This document shows, one piece after another, positions 1 through 9,600 of a DNA stretch of 20,866 nucleotides. The notes beneath the pieces are model-generated. The model was not told the origin of the DNA, made no database searches, and saw only the letters and a list, made by a program, of their open reading frames with translations. This DNA is from a virus. Every line of letters starts with the position of its first letter. The stretch's first letter is position 1. The stretch covers positions 1 through 20,866 of IMG/VR virus record IMGVR_UViG_3300038451_000172. One strand, 5' to 3'. Both the position numbers and the translations under genes were made by a program.

Positions 1-618
1 GGCGGTGAACGTCGCGCCATACATGCAGGGATTGTCCACAATGGACAGTTCGGCAGTCGATGCGGTGTAACGGGTCGTGTCTCCGTCCGTCCACTTGCGG
101 ACGTAACGGCCGCCCAGAGAGAATCCGGTATAGACGCCCTCTTGGACTTTTGCCCATTCGTTATCGTCCACGACCTTGACGACAACAGGAATCTTTTTGT
201 TTACATCGTCGAACTCCAACGCGACGACTTTGCCTGCAGCCACGGAGCCATGCATCACGCGCACGTTGCCCAGGCTCTTGCCGTCGCTGGCCTTCTCGAT
301 GCCTTCGCTCCATTTGCGGATGTACGGCTTCGAGGTCAGGTAGTCGAACGTTTCACCGGCCTTGTCCTCGACTTCTTCCGCCATGATGCCGTGGATCTCG
401 CGCTTTTCCAGATCCACCTTGACCAGCGGGATAAACTTGCGAAATTCGGTGCGCATAAATTTCTCCTTCGATTTGGTTCCTGTTACAGAGTTGGCTGCCG
501 CAAATGCTCGATCTTCATCCCCATGCGATTTGTACTCGCTGTTCCAAATATCAAGCCATTGCTTTCGCTTCTCCTTTGGAACATAGGAGGGAACTTCGCT
601 GGTCGATGAGTAGCGCAT
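1..618 (-). CDS. ChaB-like domain fused to XkdF-type prohead serine protease (partial)
   Basis: The frame is open from an ATG at 618 to the window edge: 206 residues, C-terminus missing. Residues about 8-45 resemble the small ChaB fold (VPSYVPKEKRKQWLDIWNSE, then an Ala-rich helix). Residues about 60-206 resemble phage XkdF/S78-type maturation proteases, with candidate catalytic His123 (VMHGS), Ser167 (GFSLGG) and Asp195 (ELSIVD). Such enzymes cut scaffold and capsid precursors during head assembly. The gene starts 5 bases after the stop of the 87-aa gene. A second in-frame ATG (codon 55, 454-456) has a strong AAGGAGAA Shine-Dalgarno at 461-468, so a short protease without the ChaB part may also be made. 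Position next to portal-MuF fits the role. The family call is from motif memory; the open frame is certain. Confidence 0.8.
   Translation of the reverse strand, partial: MRYSSTSEVPSYVPKEKRKQWLDIWNSEYKSHGDEDRAFAAANSVTGTKSKEKFMRTEFRKFIPLVKVDLEKREIHGIMAEEVEDKAGETFDYLTSKPYIRKWSEGIEKASDGKSLGNVRVMHGSVAAGKVVALEFDDVNKKIPVVVKVVDDNEWAKVQEGVYTGFSLGGRYVRKWTDGDTTRYTASTAELSIVDNPCMYGATFTA
461..468 (-). promoter_or_regulatory. Internal Shine-Dalgarno for a second start of the protease
   Basis: AAGGAGAA lies 4 bases before the in-frame ATG at 456-454. It is a far better ribosome-binding site than anything before the upstream ATG at 618, so the ChaB-protease gene may have two translation starts. Confidence 0.45.
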
Positions 619-622
619 TGTT

Positions 623-886
623 CTACTTGACGCTGATTCCCGCTCTTGTCCGCGTTATGACTCGCACGCCCTTGGAACTGCCCGTGACACTTGGCTTCTG
701 GGCGACTGGCGCAGCCTTGAAATCTTTTCGCGCTTCGCCTGTCAGAATCTTTCCTACGCGCCGCATGATTTCTTCGGCCTCGGTGTCCGTAACTTCGCCC
801 GGATGCGCATCGCAGGTATCGACCGTGCCGCACACTTCATGCACGATGGCGTGAACTCGACCCGCCAACTGTTCGACTGTCATCAT
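623..886 (-). CDS. Small hypothetical protein in head operon
   Basis: This is an 87-residue protein of unknown function. The start chosen is the ATG at 886-884, which overlaps the TGA of the preceding 59-aa gene as ATGA, so translation is probably coupled. The first half looks helical (TVEQLAGRVHAIVHEVCGTV, then a DTEAEEIMRRVGKI stretch). The C-terminus is basic and low in predicted structure (KPSVTGSSKGVRVITRTRAG). It contains two Cys and two His near residues 13-26, but no clear zinc motif. It lies between portal-MuF and the protease, a place where small head-assembly or scaffold-like proteins are found. No homology is recognised. It stops with TAG, so amber is used as a normal stop in this genome. 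Confidence 0.65.
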   Translation of the reverse strand: MMTVEQLAGRVHAIVHEVCGTVDTCDAHPGEVTDTEAEEIMRRVGKILTGEARKDFKAAPVAQKPSVTGSSKGVRVITRTRAGISVK

Positions 887-1062
887 TGGGTTTCTTGAAC
901 TTTTGTATCCCCGAACACGTGAAACCAGTCGTACCAAAACGAGTGTCGTTCAAGCATTTCTTTTTGCCGTGGCAGTGAGGGAAAAACCCAGTAGTACAAA
1001 CGCACCCTGAGACCCCATGGAAGAATCCAGTTCCACGCATCTATCCAAAGGTGTTGTCTCAT
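883..1062 (-). CDS. Tryptophan-rich 59-aa hypothetical protein
   Basis: The ORF is short but supported on both sides by four-base ATGA overlaps: its ATG (1062-1060) overlaps the portal stop (1061-1059), and its TGA (885-883) overlaps the next start. The protein has seven Trp in 59 residues and many other aromatic residues, with one mildly hydrophobic stretch around residues 10-30 (NWILPWGLRVRLYYWVFPSL). It could be membrane-associated or a tightly packed peptide partner of a head protein. No family is recognised. A longer reading from 1104 is possible but would overlap the portal gene more deeply. Confidence 0.6.
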   Translation of the reverse strand: MRQHLWIDAWNWILPWGLRVRLYYWVFPSLPRQKEMLERHSFWYDWFHVFGDTKVQETQ

Positions 1063-3350
1063 TGCGCTTCTGCCGCGTAAGTGATAATCAAATCGCAAAC
1101 GCAATTTGGATGATAGGGAGGCCCATCGTCACCCGTGGAAAACGTCTCATCCAAGTCAATCTCTCCGTCGTCTGCAGCATCGTCGCACTCGTCGTCGCCG
1201 TCATGCATCGATCCGAGGATGCTGGCCTTCTTCATCTCGACACCGGTACTGGCCGCGCCCAGGAGCGCGCCCTGAATTTGGGCCTTTGCCAGTTCCGTCC
1301 GTGCAATCATTTCAGCCCTGCTTTCGCTGAACTGAAACGAATCCGCAATCGAATCTTCCAGCGCCTGTGGTCCCAGCCCGTCCTCAAATGCCCGGGTCAC
1401 CGTGTCGCGCAGAGCGTCCCGCGTGGTGTCCGTGATGGCCCACCGAGGATTCGGATTCTCGATCAGTGTGTCGCCGTCCCACTTCATGCCCACCATTTCC
1501 GCGGCACGGTCCCGAGCAAAATCCACGGCTGCTTGATTCACCTGATCGAACACTGCCTTGTCCGTCACGCCTACTTCCACCAGCACATCGCGTGCGACTT
1601 CCTGGGCTGTTTCCTCGATGGCCGACTGCGAGGAAGTAACAATCGCGTCCCATTCGAGTTCTATCGAGCGCACGATGCGGTCGATTTCGTCCTCATCCGT
1701 CTTGGTGACTTCCGCATAGTGATCTGCCACCTTCGCGGCAATAGCCTTGCCCTGCTTCTTCAGGAAGCGTCCTAGTACCCCTGCCAGTCGGCCGATACGC
1801 TTCTCAACCCGCGCCGGCAGCTTCCCCGTCGTTACCACAATCTTTTTTTTTTCGGCTTTGGCCAGCGCCAGCGCAAACTTGTTGGCAACCTCTGCGGATT
1901 TGGCCCTAGATTCGCTCAGGGGCGGCTTTGCGGCAGGTGCCTTGGCTCCTGGTACGCCGCCCGCTGCTCCGTTCGCTGGCGGCAGCATGGGCTTCGGCGC
2001 GCCCGGTTTCACGCGCCCATCGCCACTCTTCACGTCGTCCAGCATGATCGGCCCGGTTTGGGTCAGGATGAACGGTCCAATACCCCACGGCTCCTCGCCG
2101 TCGCGGATGCGGAGCTCGTCCACGGAACTTTTTCCGCAGCTTATGTAGATTTTGTCGACTTGCGCCTGCACCAGCGGATCAACTTCAACGTCATCATCGA
2201 AGGATGCCTCAATGTCAGGGAAGTTCAGGTACTGCGGAGCCTGGATCAGGTAATTCAGTTTCTCCAGAATCCAGACCTTTGACGGCTCGAAACCTTCTTC
2301 CAACGCCTGGCGCTGCTGCTGCTGGCCGCTGGCCCGGTTCATCATCTTCACGAATGCCGTAGGCGGCAGCGAGAAGCAGAAAGCCACAATGCGCGCCCGC
2401 CACTCCTCGAACTGATCGAGCAGCATGTCTTTCTTGGCAAATGTGATCTGGCCAGGGCCTTTTTCACCGAGCGATGGGATAAAGCGAAGCATGCGGCGCG
2501 CAGCCAAGTTGCCTTCTAGGGCTGCGTCAAATGCGCGTTGGAACCGTTCGATCTGGTCCGGGGACCAGTCAGGCGGAACCTGAGCAATCGCATCTGGAAT
2601 GGTGCCCGAGGTATACTCGGCCAGCCGCGAAACATCACGGCGCAACCCTAGATTGATCATAAAGATGATCTGCTCGACCGGGCTCATGCCGTAGACGCGG
2701 TGCGTGCGCAGATTGCGCGGCATGTAAACGAGTTGATTCGTGTTCAGGTCGCAGAGGATCTGGCCCTTCACGATTTGCTGGTAGGCGGTGAAGGGCGCTT
2801 TGGGCGTGGTGCCGTCCGGCCCGAGGCGGATGCCGATGGTGCCGCCATCGGTGGGAACGAACCGCGTCACCTTCTGGGTCTTTGAATCCCGTCCGACGAG
2901 CAAGCTGGCGCAGTCGGCAACAAGTTGATCCTCGAACCACAGCCTCGTCCATTCGTGGAAGTCGTGTTCGCCGTCCGGCCGGTCGAAGAACTTGCGAACG
3001 TCATCCACGCGCGAGTCATTTTTGCTGCGCTTCTTTACCTTCGAATCGGGCTCGTCTGCGTCCTCTTTCTTCAGCCCAAAGTGAACGACCAGTTTCGACA
3101 CCTGATCCTTGCGTGTTTCGATGCAGGTCCGAGTCAGATAGTCCGTGTCAGCCAGCATGCGCAACTGCTCGAAGGAGATTCCTTCGTAACTCCTGGGCAT
3201 GTACGAAATGTTGTAGCCGACCGGATAATCCAACCGGCGCGCTTCACCGTCCGTGACCGTCGGCTTCAGCGGCGGCAGGGGCGACATGAAGACGTCATAG
3301 TCCGCCCGCGACATTGGCCGTGGAATGATGCTGGTTTTTGGAACACTCAT
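1059..3350 (-). CDS. Portal protein fused to MuF-like head morphogenesis domain
   Basis: This 763-residue protein has two parts. Residues about 15-440 look like an SPP1/HK97-type portal, the dodecameric ring at the DNA-entry vertex: N-terminal helices, the RVYGMSPVEQ segment around 218-227, and a clip/stem-like region around 300-370. An Ala/Pro/Gly-rich linker covers about 445-480. Residues about 490-760 look like the MuF minor head protein family, with RTELAKAQ near 684-691 and the characteristic HPNCVCDL at 747-754. In most phages these are two adjacent genes; here they are one polypeptide. The ATG at 3350 lies one base after the stop of the 78-aa gene, and its TGA overlaps the next start. 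The first strong head-structural gene after the exported fibre-like cluster. Confidence 0.88.
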   Translation of the reverse strand: MSVPKTSIIPRPMSRADYDVFMSPLPPLKPTVTDGEARRLDYPVGYNISYMPRSYEGISFEQLRMLADTDYLTRTCIETRKDQVSKLVVHFGLKKEDADEPDSKVKKRSKNDSRVDDVRKFFDRPDGEHDFHEWTRLWFEDQLVADCASLLVGRDSKTQKVTRFVPTDGGTIGIRLGPDGTTPKAPFTAYQQIVKGQILCDLNTNQLVYMPRNLRTHRVYGMSPVEQIIFMINLGLRRDVSRLAEYTSGTIPDAIAQVPPDWSPDQIERFQRAFDAALEGNLAARRMLRFIPSLGEKGPGQITFAKKDMLLDQFEEWRARIVAFCFSLPPTAFVKMMNRASGQQQQRQALEEGFEPSKVWILEKLNYLIQAPQYLNFPDIEASFDDDVEVDPLVQAQVDKIYISCGKSSVDELRIRDGEEPWGIGPFILTQTGPIMLDDVKSGDGRVKPGAPKPMLPPANGAAGGVPGAKAPAAKPPLSESRAKSAEVANKFALALAKAEKKKIVVTTGKLPARVEKRIGRLAGVLGRFLKKQGKAIAAKVADHYAEVTKTDEDEIDRIVRSIELEWDAIVTSSQSAIEETAQEVARDVLVEVGVTDKAVFDQVNQAAVDFARDRAAEMVGMKWDGDTLIENPNPRWAITDTTRDALRDTVTRAFEDGLGPQALEDSIADSFQFSESRAEMIARTELAKAQIQGALLGAASTGVEMKKASILGSMHDGDDECDDAADDGEIDLDETFSTGDDGPPYHPNCVCDLIITYAAEAQ

Positions 3351-3351
3351 T

Positions 3352-3588
3352 TTAGGTGAGACCGAAAGTGTCCTTTACGCCTTCGACGTACTTCTTCTCT
3401 TCTACCCGCGAAATGTAGCCGCGCGCGAACGTCAATTCCGCTGCCGCCTTTTCGAGGGCGGCATGCTGATCGGCCTGAATCACAACGTGGCCCGCGGGAA
3501 CATGATCCAACGTGCATCTTCCCTCAAGATCAATTCGACCGATGAGAACCTTCCAAGCGAAACCGATTCGCGCCAGAATCGTTGACAC
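3352..3588 (-). CDS. Small hypothetical protein before portal
   Basis: This 78-residue protein starts at GTG 3588-3586. A near-perfect AGGAGG at 3594-3599 lies five bases upstream and overlaps the TAG of the previous gene, which decides the start. The middle contains HVVIQADQHAALEKAAAELT, an amphipathic helix, preceded by a short beta-like stretch. No transmembrane segment or signal peptide is seen. It lies between the exported fibre-like genes and the portal gene, ending one base before the portal ATG. Function unknown. Confidence 0.7.
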   Translation of the reverse strand: MSTILARIGFAWKVLIGRIDLEGRCTLDHVPAGHVVIQADQHAALEKAAAELTFARGYISRVEEKKYVEGVKDTFGLT

Positions 3589-3593
3589 TTTTT

Positions 3594-3599
3594 CCTCCT
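3594..3599 (-). promoter_or_regulatory. Strong Shine-Dalgarno fixing a GTG start
   Basis: AGGAGG on the minus strand sits five bases before the GTG at 3588 and shares bases with the TAG stop (3600-3598) of the upstream gene. It supports translation of the 78-aa protein from GTG. Confidence 0.75.
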
Positions 3600-3960
3600 A
3601 CTGCAAAGTCGTTGTTGCTGCAATGACCACTGCCCCGGTCTTGCCATTCACGGAAGAGACGGGTGCCGCGGGAGGGCTGTATACGACCGCGCCAGTAAGG
3701 CCATTCCACGAAGTCACTCCTGCTGTGCCCGATGGAGCCACGACTTGAAAGTATGCTGCCCCGTTGTTACTGATCCAGATTCCATCCGTGGCCACGCACA
3801 GGAAATATGACCCGGCGACCGGAGTGGTGCAGGTTCCATGCGCGCCGCCGCCCTGAAAGGTTGCCGCAACCGCACCCTGCGCGCGAACGCTCCGCGTGAA
3901 ATAAGCCCCGGCAAGAATCAGCGTCAGGGCCATAAACCAAAGTGCTGCGATCTTTTTCAT
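3598..3960 (-). CDS. Short exported fibre-like protein with NGKTGAV motif
   Basis: This 120-residue protein begins with a clear Sec signal: a Lys-rich start, a hydrophobic core at about 5-22, and a likely cut at VRA|Q near residue 28. After a Gly/Thr-rich region, it has two SxNGxTGAVV-like segments (SWNGLTGAVV and SSVNGKTGAV) near the C-terminus. These match the style of the [10 protein letters not shown] motifs in the 2047-aa protein upstream, so the two probably share a fibre or adhesin architecture. It is the last of four consecutive signal-bearing genes, starting one base after the stop of the beta-helix gene. An exact function is not recognised; a small tail-tip, fibre or surface-display protein is possible. 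Confidence 0.7.
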   Translation of the reverse strand: MKKIAALWFMALTLILAGAYFTRSVRAQGAVAATFQGGGAHGTCTTPVAGSYFLCVATDGIWISNNGAAYFQVVAPSGTAGVTSWNGLTGAVVYSPPAAPVSSVNGKTGAVVIAATTTLQ

Positions 3961-3961
3961 T

Positions 3962-5860
3962 TTAGTTTCCTTTTACTGTTGGTGATCCCGATACATTGAC
4001 ATTGCCCACAAAAATTGTTGTCGAGGGTGCTGGAACTGGCGGTCCAAGCGTGCCGCCATAGCACGTCGCTTCGTTGAACGTCGTGACGTTCGTCGTCCCA
4101 TTCGACGTGACGCTGTTGAAGCAATCCATCGCCGGGATGCTGTTCGCATAGCCGCCCACGCCCGTGATGTTCCCCCCTGTAACGTCGGGTCCGATGGGAG
4201 GCCAGGGCTGTGACCCCCAGAAGCTCGGCTTGGAGCTAAAGAAAAAAGAAACAGGCAGCGAGTGTGCGCCCGAGGCCCATGTGAACGTTCCCGATTGGCA
4301 GCCATACAACCCGTCAATGAACGTGGTGGGCGAAACTGTGTTGGTCGAAACCGTGGTGTTATCCGACCCATCATAACCGATGCGGAAACACACTTTGCTT
4401 CCAAAACCGGAGGCAGGATCAACTTTGGAATCCACGTAACTCTGAGAAGTAGCGTGCGGACTTCCGATGATGTCTCCCACGACGTTGTAGTAATCGTTCA
4501 GGTCGTTGATGTCTATGCCGAAATTTTCGCCGTTGTCTTCCCATATCGCGCTTCCCGGCTGGAGCGTTCCCCGCGCATCGTCTGGAGGAACGTTCTGCTC
4601 CGTGCCCATGACGTAGTTGCGGAAAAGCGTGTGATGGCTGCTGGACCCCCAGTAGTCGTCCCACAGCATGAAGCTGACGATGTTGCCCTCATAAAGATTC
4701 ATCATCGGGTGTGCGCCGTGCGAGTCCATGTTGGGTTCCTGCCAGGCGTTCGGACTCGTGTTATAGTTGTTTACCGCATAGTTATAGGCGACAACGTTGC
4801 CCGCCGGTCCGCGCTCGGCCATCACGCTGCAATGCTCCCGCCAGAAAATGTTATTGATAATGAGGCTCGCACTGGTCTTGTAAGCCAGATTGAGTTGCTG
4901 GTCGTTCGAGCCGGGACCGTGCTGGTAGGCGTCGTGGAAGAAACTGTTACGAACTTCGCAGTGCAACGAATATTGCAAGAACATATGCGCGTTGTCGGCG
5001 AAATCGCTCTCCACGCCCTTGACCCAACTGGCATAATTACCAATCATGTTGATGGTTGCAACGTTGGCGTTGCCGTGTGTGTTGTTCTGCGAAATCTTCA
5101 AGTCCTCAAGGCCATTGTTGGTCGCGGTGTTGGTAAATCGGAATACATAAGAAGGGTTGGCGTAAGCAATGTAAAGCGGCGGCTCTATAGTAAGTGTCGT
5201 TCCCGCCACGTTCGTCACACGCACAATCTCGCCCGAGTTGTGGTCGTTCGTGTCTTCACTATTACAAAAGTCACAGTTGCCGCCATGTCCGACTTGCGTC
5301 ATGTAGCTAAGATCGGGCTGGGTTATCATCAAAAGGCTTCCGACGCTGATGCCCGAGGCACTGGCGACGGTGATAGTGTTCGCGTACTGCGAACCTCCGG
5401 TAAAAGTTGTGGAATTTCCCCCGGACCACGGAGTGCTTGTGCCCGATAAACCGGTTCCAAAAGAAATGGGCGTCGAGCTACTTCCCGTGTTATTCAACTG
5501 TGTCTGGTTCGCTCCCATGCCACGCAGCACGCAATTGCTCGGGATAGATAGCCCACTGCTGATGAGAAAAACGCCTGTGCCAAGTAAAACGTAATGGTTT
5601 GTCCCGCAGGCGTTCAGGGCCGTCTGAATCCCCGAAGTCGCGTCGGATGAGCCGTTTCCGTAAGTGGACGCCAAGATCGTCGAGCCTGATTGCGTCCAAG
5701 AGCCGCTGGGAATGCCACCAGGCACACCCGCTGGAACCCAATTCGCCGTGGTCCCAGCCCAATCCACGCCCGTGCCTGCGGGAATGTACCCCGACCACAA
5801 CTGAGCGCGAACGGGCAATGCACAGAGCAAAACAGCCGCGAGTAGGAGTAATTTTCTCAT
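3962..5860 (-). CDS. Exported right-handed beta-helix protein, pectate-lyase-like spike or depolymerase
   Basis: The start at ATG 5860 is chosen because it gives a perfect Sec signal (MRKLLLLAAVLLCALPVRAQ) and an ATGA overlap with the upstream gene; a longer reading from 5908 is unlikely. The mature part of the 632-residue product begins with a pectate-lyase-superfamily-like segment (NHYVLLGTGVFLI, VLRGMGANQT) and continues with repeated Asn/Gly-rich turns typical of parallel beta-helices. A His-rich stretch in the middle (HGAHPMMNLYEGN, WGSSSHHTLFRNY) could line an active groove. Known relatives are phage tailspikes or polysaccharide lyases/hydrolases. A Sec signal on a tailspike is unusual. 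The catalytic class cannot be set by eye. Confidence 0.75.
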   Translation of the reverse strand: MRKLLLLAAVLLCALPVRAQLWSGYIPAGTGVDWAGTTANWVPAGVPGGIPSGSWTQSGSTILASTYGNGSSDATSGIQTALNACGTNHYVLLGTGVFLISSGLSIPSNCVLRGMGANQTQLNNTGSSSTPISFGTGLSGTSTPWSGGNSTTFTGGSQYANTITVASASGISVGSLLMITQPDLSYMTQVGHGGNCDFCNSEDTNDHNSGEIVRVTNVAGTTLTIEPPLYIAYANPSYVFRFTNTATNNGLEDLKISQNNTHGNANVATINMIGNYASWVKGVESDFADNAHMFLQYSLHCEVRNSFFHDAYQHGPGSNDQQLNLAYKTSASLIINNIFWREHCSVMAERGPAGNVVAYNYAVNNYNTSPNAWQEPNMDSHGAHPMMNLYEGNIVSFMLWDDYWGSSSHHTLFRNYVMGTEQNVPPDDARGTLQPGSAIWEDNGENFGIDINDLNDYYNVVGDIIGSPHATSQSYVDSKVDPASGFGSKVCFRIGYDGSDNTTVSTNTVSPTTFIDGLYGCQSGTFTWASGAHSLPVSFFFSSKPSFWGSQPWPPIGPDVTGGNITGVGGYANSIPAMDCFNSVTSNGTTNVTTFNEATCYGGTLGPPVPAPSTTIFVGNVNVSGSPTVKGN

Positions 5861-6639
5861 TTGAACGCCACCGAAGACATCGCTATGTAGCCTGAAGTTT
5901 GGTTCCACGTAATCGCATTTCCGTTGCTCTGGTTCAACGCCCCAGCGAAAGCTCCATCCACGTAGCTGTTTTCATAATCAAATGGATTCGTCCACGGAGA
6001 GCCGCTGGCGCTGAAACTGCCCTGACCTGCGGCAAATTCCACTCGATAGTCACTGCTCCCGCTCAAGGATAGCGTTGGCCCGGTACAAGTAGAGCATTGA
6101 GCGCTACTGTTGTTGCTGTTGTTGCTTGTGTCGTAGATGGCCGTTCCGGTGGAACGACGCACCTCGTAAAATTCTAGGTCTAGGTTATTTGAAGTGTTGT
6201 TCCAAGTGAAACTAACCGTCACGCCCGTTCCGCCCGTCGCTGACAAGATGAAGGAGCAATCGGAATAAAGGGCACTTGTCCATGTCACATAAGAATAAGA
6301 AGATGGGCAATGGGTGGGCGTAACATCTCCCGAGACAGAAGAGGAAGAATACGTTCCCTGCCCGGTGGTTGACTTATACCCGCTCGATGCCAAAACGAGC
6401 GCATCGCCCGCCGTGGTCGTGACGCCCGTAATCGTTATGGTCCCGCCACTGCCCGCCAAATTGTTGAGGTGTTGTATCAGGGTCCAGGTTACACCGGCTG
6501 CTGAAGAACCCAGCACTGCTTCTCCGCCAACTTTACTGTTGCCGCCCACTTTCGGATTCTGAGCGAACAGCAGAGTGGGCGCGAGCGCAAGAAGCCACGC
6601 GACAAGCCAGATCAAAGCAATGCGTGTCCAATCTTTCAT
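5857..6639 (-). CDS. Exported Ser/Thr/Asn-rich beta protein
   Basis: The start at ATG 6639 gives 260 residues with a Sec signal (hydrophobic core about 8-22, likely cut LFA|Q near 26) and lies 10 bases after the stop of the giant fibre-like gene. The rest is rich in Ser, Thr, Gly and Asn with alternating beta-like hydrophobics (TITITGVTTTAGDALVL, GVTVSFTWNN). It includes a Cys pair in a QCSTCTGP segment and two further Cys, which might form disulfides after export. The pattern suggests a jelly-roll or lectin-like fold, possibly a carbohydrate-binding spike component. No named family is recognised. Its TGA overlaps the start of the beta-helix gene, so the two are probably made together. Confidence 0.7.
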   Translation of the reverse strand: MKDWTRIALIWLVAWLLALAPTLLFAQNPKVGGNSKVGGEAVLGSSAAGVTWTLIQHLNNLAGSGGTITITGVTTTAGDALVLASSGYKSTTGQGTYSSSSVSGDVTPTHCPSSYSYVTWTSALYSDCSFILSATGGTGVTVSFTWNNTSNNLDLEFYEVRRSTGTAIYDTSNNSNNSSAQCSTCTGPTLSLSGSSDYRVEFAAGQGSFSASGSPWTNPFDYENSYVDGAFAGALNQSNGNAITWNQTSGYIAMSSVAFK

Positions 6640-6649
6640 ATAATTCTCG

Positions 6650-9600
6650 TTACCATAAAGTACATGAACTGCCCCGGTAAATCGTAAGCGAATCGCTGGC
6701 GCTTCCACTCAGCGTCATGATGTTCAGTGTTGTGGCTCCAGAACCCTGCTCCAGTTCACCCCAAATCTCCGCAGTAAATATGTCGGCCACGGTTCCGATT
6801 GCGCCAAAGGCGCCCGGTGTGAATGTCCCGATGTTCGTTGCGGTAGTGGTGGCCAATGTCGGCAACGTGGCGGTCACACCAGCATTCGTAAGACTTGTGA
6901 GAACCTGCATGGCAGCATAGAGGTTGGTCGGCGCGGTCGTGGCCGCTTGCACGCCAAAGGCATTCGCGGCTGCTGCGGTAGCCTGCGAGTATGAGAGCGT
7001 GCAACTAAAGTGGTAGTTATGGTTGGTGGCCGGGAAGGTCCATGACAATCCCGTGATGGTGACCAGCGACGTGCTGGTTGTGGTGAAGTTGCTGGCAACA
7101 ACGACGGTGTTACCAGCGCGCAGCAGGCCCGCTGCACTGCCTGCGGCTCCCGTTCCAACGTCCACGATGCCAGCCGCATCGCGGCTTAAGCCCGTGTCGG
7201 CAGCCGTCGCCGCATCGGTCGAGCTGCTCGACATCCCGAATACGCCGCCAGAGATGATGTTCACATTTCCGGCGCTGGTGAACTGATGCGAGTCGTTCGA
7301 TGCGGTCCCTTTGCCGATTCCGATCGAGGTCGCGCTCGCGCTGTAGAAGCCGAAGGTCGTACCCGCCGCAAAGACAAGCGAGGGATTAGCTGCACTCCCG
7401 TTGATGATTTCGACAGCGCCGGTGCCATTCGGAGATAACAGCAAGAAAGCGTTCGAAGTTGTGGTCGAGATCGTTGTTGCCGCGCCGCTTGCGCCGGAGA
7501 GCGCAATCCCTTCCGAACTGGTCACGGTCGTCCCATTGTCGGTTACGGCTGATGCTGAGGGAGCCGCAGAACTTCCAGCTTTAATCAGCGCGTTTGCTGT
7601 CAGCGCTTCGGTCGTGGACATCTGCGTGGCCGTGCTCATGTACGGGATGCCCCACTGGGTCGCAGAGGCCAGCCATCCAATCGTGGAGAACGCGGGATTC
7701 GCTGAACCTGCACCGACCAGAGGCATATTCGCAGCACCCGCTGCCGTTGATTGCGGTGCAGATCCAACGGCCCCGGCGACTACCACGCCATACTGCGTGA
7801 GTGCTCCGCCAACAGACAGCGCTGTGGTCGTTGAGGAGTAAACCAACCCGCCTTGCGTCACGGCCGAGGTCGGAATGGCGACGGACGAGAAAATCGGCAG
7901 CGTCGAAGCGCCTTGGCCGATCAGCGGCATATTCGATGCGCCGGCTAGAATGCTCTCAGTCACAACACTGGAGGAGTTCGACCAGAGAACCAGCCCCGTC
8001 GCTGCCGCACTGGGAACGAGAACTTCATAAGCCGTCACGCTAGCGGGACATTCAAATGTGAAGGTGTTGGCGGTGGCATGGCCATTCGCCGAACCTTGCG
8101 TGCATTGGAAGTAACCCGCAGTCGAGCCGTTAGCAGTGAACACAGGAGCAACATAGCCGCTCGTATCGGTCGTGGTTACGCTTGTTCCATTGTCCGTGAT
8201 GCTGGAGGCCAATGGCGCTGTTCCTGCGCCGCCGCTCTTTGGCAGCACATTCGCGGTGATGAGTGCGGACGATGCAAACGCCGTCGTGCTCGAAGCGTAC
8301 ATGAAACCACCCGAGGTCAACGCGGTTGGATACGCAATGGTGGACCAGATTGGATTTGCGGACGATTGACTAATAAGTGGGAAGTTCGCGCCACCCGCCG
8401 CTGCTGTCACGCCGAGTGCTTGCGTGCCCGCGCCCAGCATGACGCCGTACTGCGTTGGGGCCGTTGCCGTCAGACACCCGGTTTGAAAACTCGGTGTCGT
8501 CGTTGCGTAGGAACTCGCCGCGCTCATAAAGCATTGGCTGTTCGCTGTGGGCGTCGCCCAGCTCGGGTTCGTGGCTCCAGAAACTTTCACGCTGTAGGCT
8601 GTCGTGGCCAGTTCCGCGACGGCACTCGCGGTGACGTAAAGCTCTGCGCCCGCCGTCGTTCCCGTCAAATCAGTGTCCGCGGGCTGCGTCTGAGTGAACG
8701 CGCCCGTGCTCTGCGTGTACGAGTTCAGCCACTTGTGCGAGGCGTTCGCTAATGTCGATGGAATTGGGCCGCCGGCGTCGGTCAACGTGCAAATAGTGGT
8801 AGACGTAACGCACTTGACGGCATCGCCGGTCGTCGGCGCAGTGGCAAATCCAAGAATCGTATTCGATGCTGTCGCCGCGCTGCCCCAAGTCGTTGTGAAG
8901 TTTCCAGATGCGGGGTACATCGAGAGCGTGCCGGCGGTTCCAGAAGCACCAATCGTGAGCGTCGGACTCGACCAAGTGAGGTTCACGCCTGCGTCAGCAA
9001 GCTGCGTCGTGCTCGACCCAATGACGAAGTGATTCGCAGCAATGGATGTCAGATAGGCGATTGTGGAGAACGCTGGATAGGCTGATGCCCCTCCCCCCAG
9101 CAACGGCATATTCGACGCGCCGGGACCAATGCCCTCAATGGTTGTGCTGCTCACCCACGCGGCTACTTGATATTGAGACGGCGTTCCGCTGTTCGATACG
9201 TTACCGCCACCGCCAGGCGAGGTCCATGAAGGCACGCCACCAGATGTTTCCTGAAGCCAAGCAGTACTGCCGTTGTTCCCAGCGGCCAGCGACCAAGTCG
9301 TGCAAGCGCTCGCCGTATAGGCTGAGCAATAGAGAATGTCCCCGATGCGCGTGCCTGCGGGAAGCAAGCTGACGAGAGCTGCTGCCGCGCTCGAAGCGTT
9401 CGTGCCACCGTTAGCGAGCGGCAGAGGACTCGCAAGAGTGGTACCCCAGGAGGTTCCACCGGACACGATCGCAAAGCCGCTTCCCGAGGGATAAGTCATA
9501 CTGCCGCCAGCACCCCACGACACGTTGCCGCTGGCATCCTCGGTGAGAACTTTCGTGCCGCTGGCGTTTCCCGCAAACTTGGCCCAAGTCGTCCCGTTGC

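Noticed and set aside
1017-1775. 252-aa plus-strand ORF antisense to portal-MuF
   Set aside because: It mirrors the MuF-coding region, has no recognisable domain, and the minus strand carries clear family motifs.
4262-5449. 395-aa plus-strand ORF antisense to the beta-helix gene
   Set aside because: No start signals or recognisable domain; long antisense frames are common opposite GC-rich repetitive genes.
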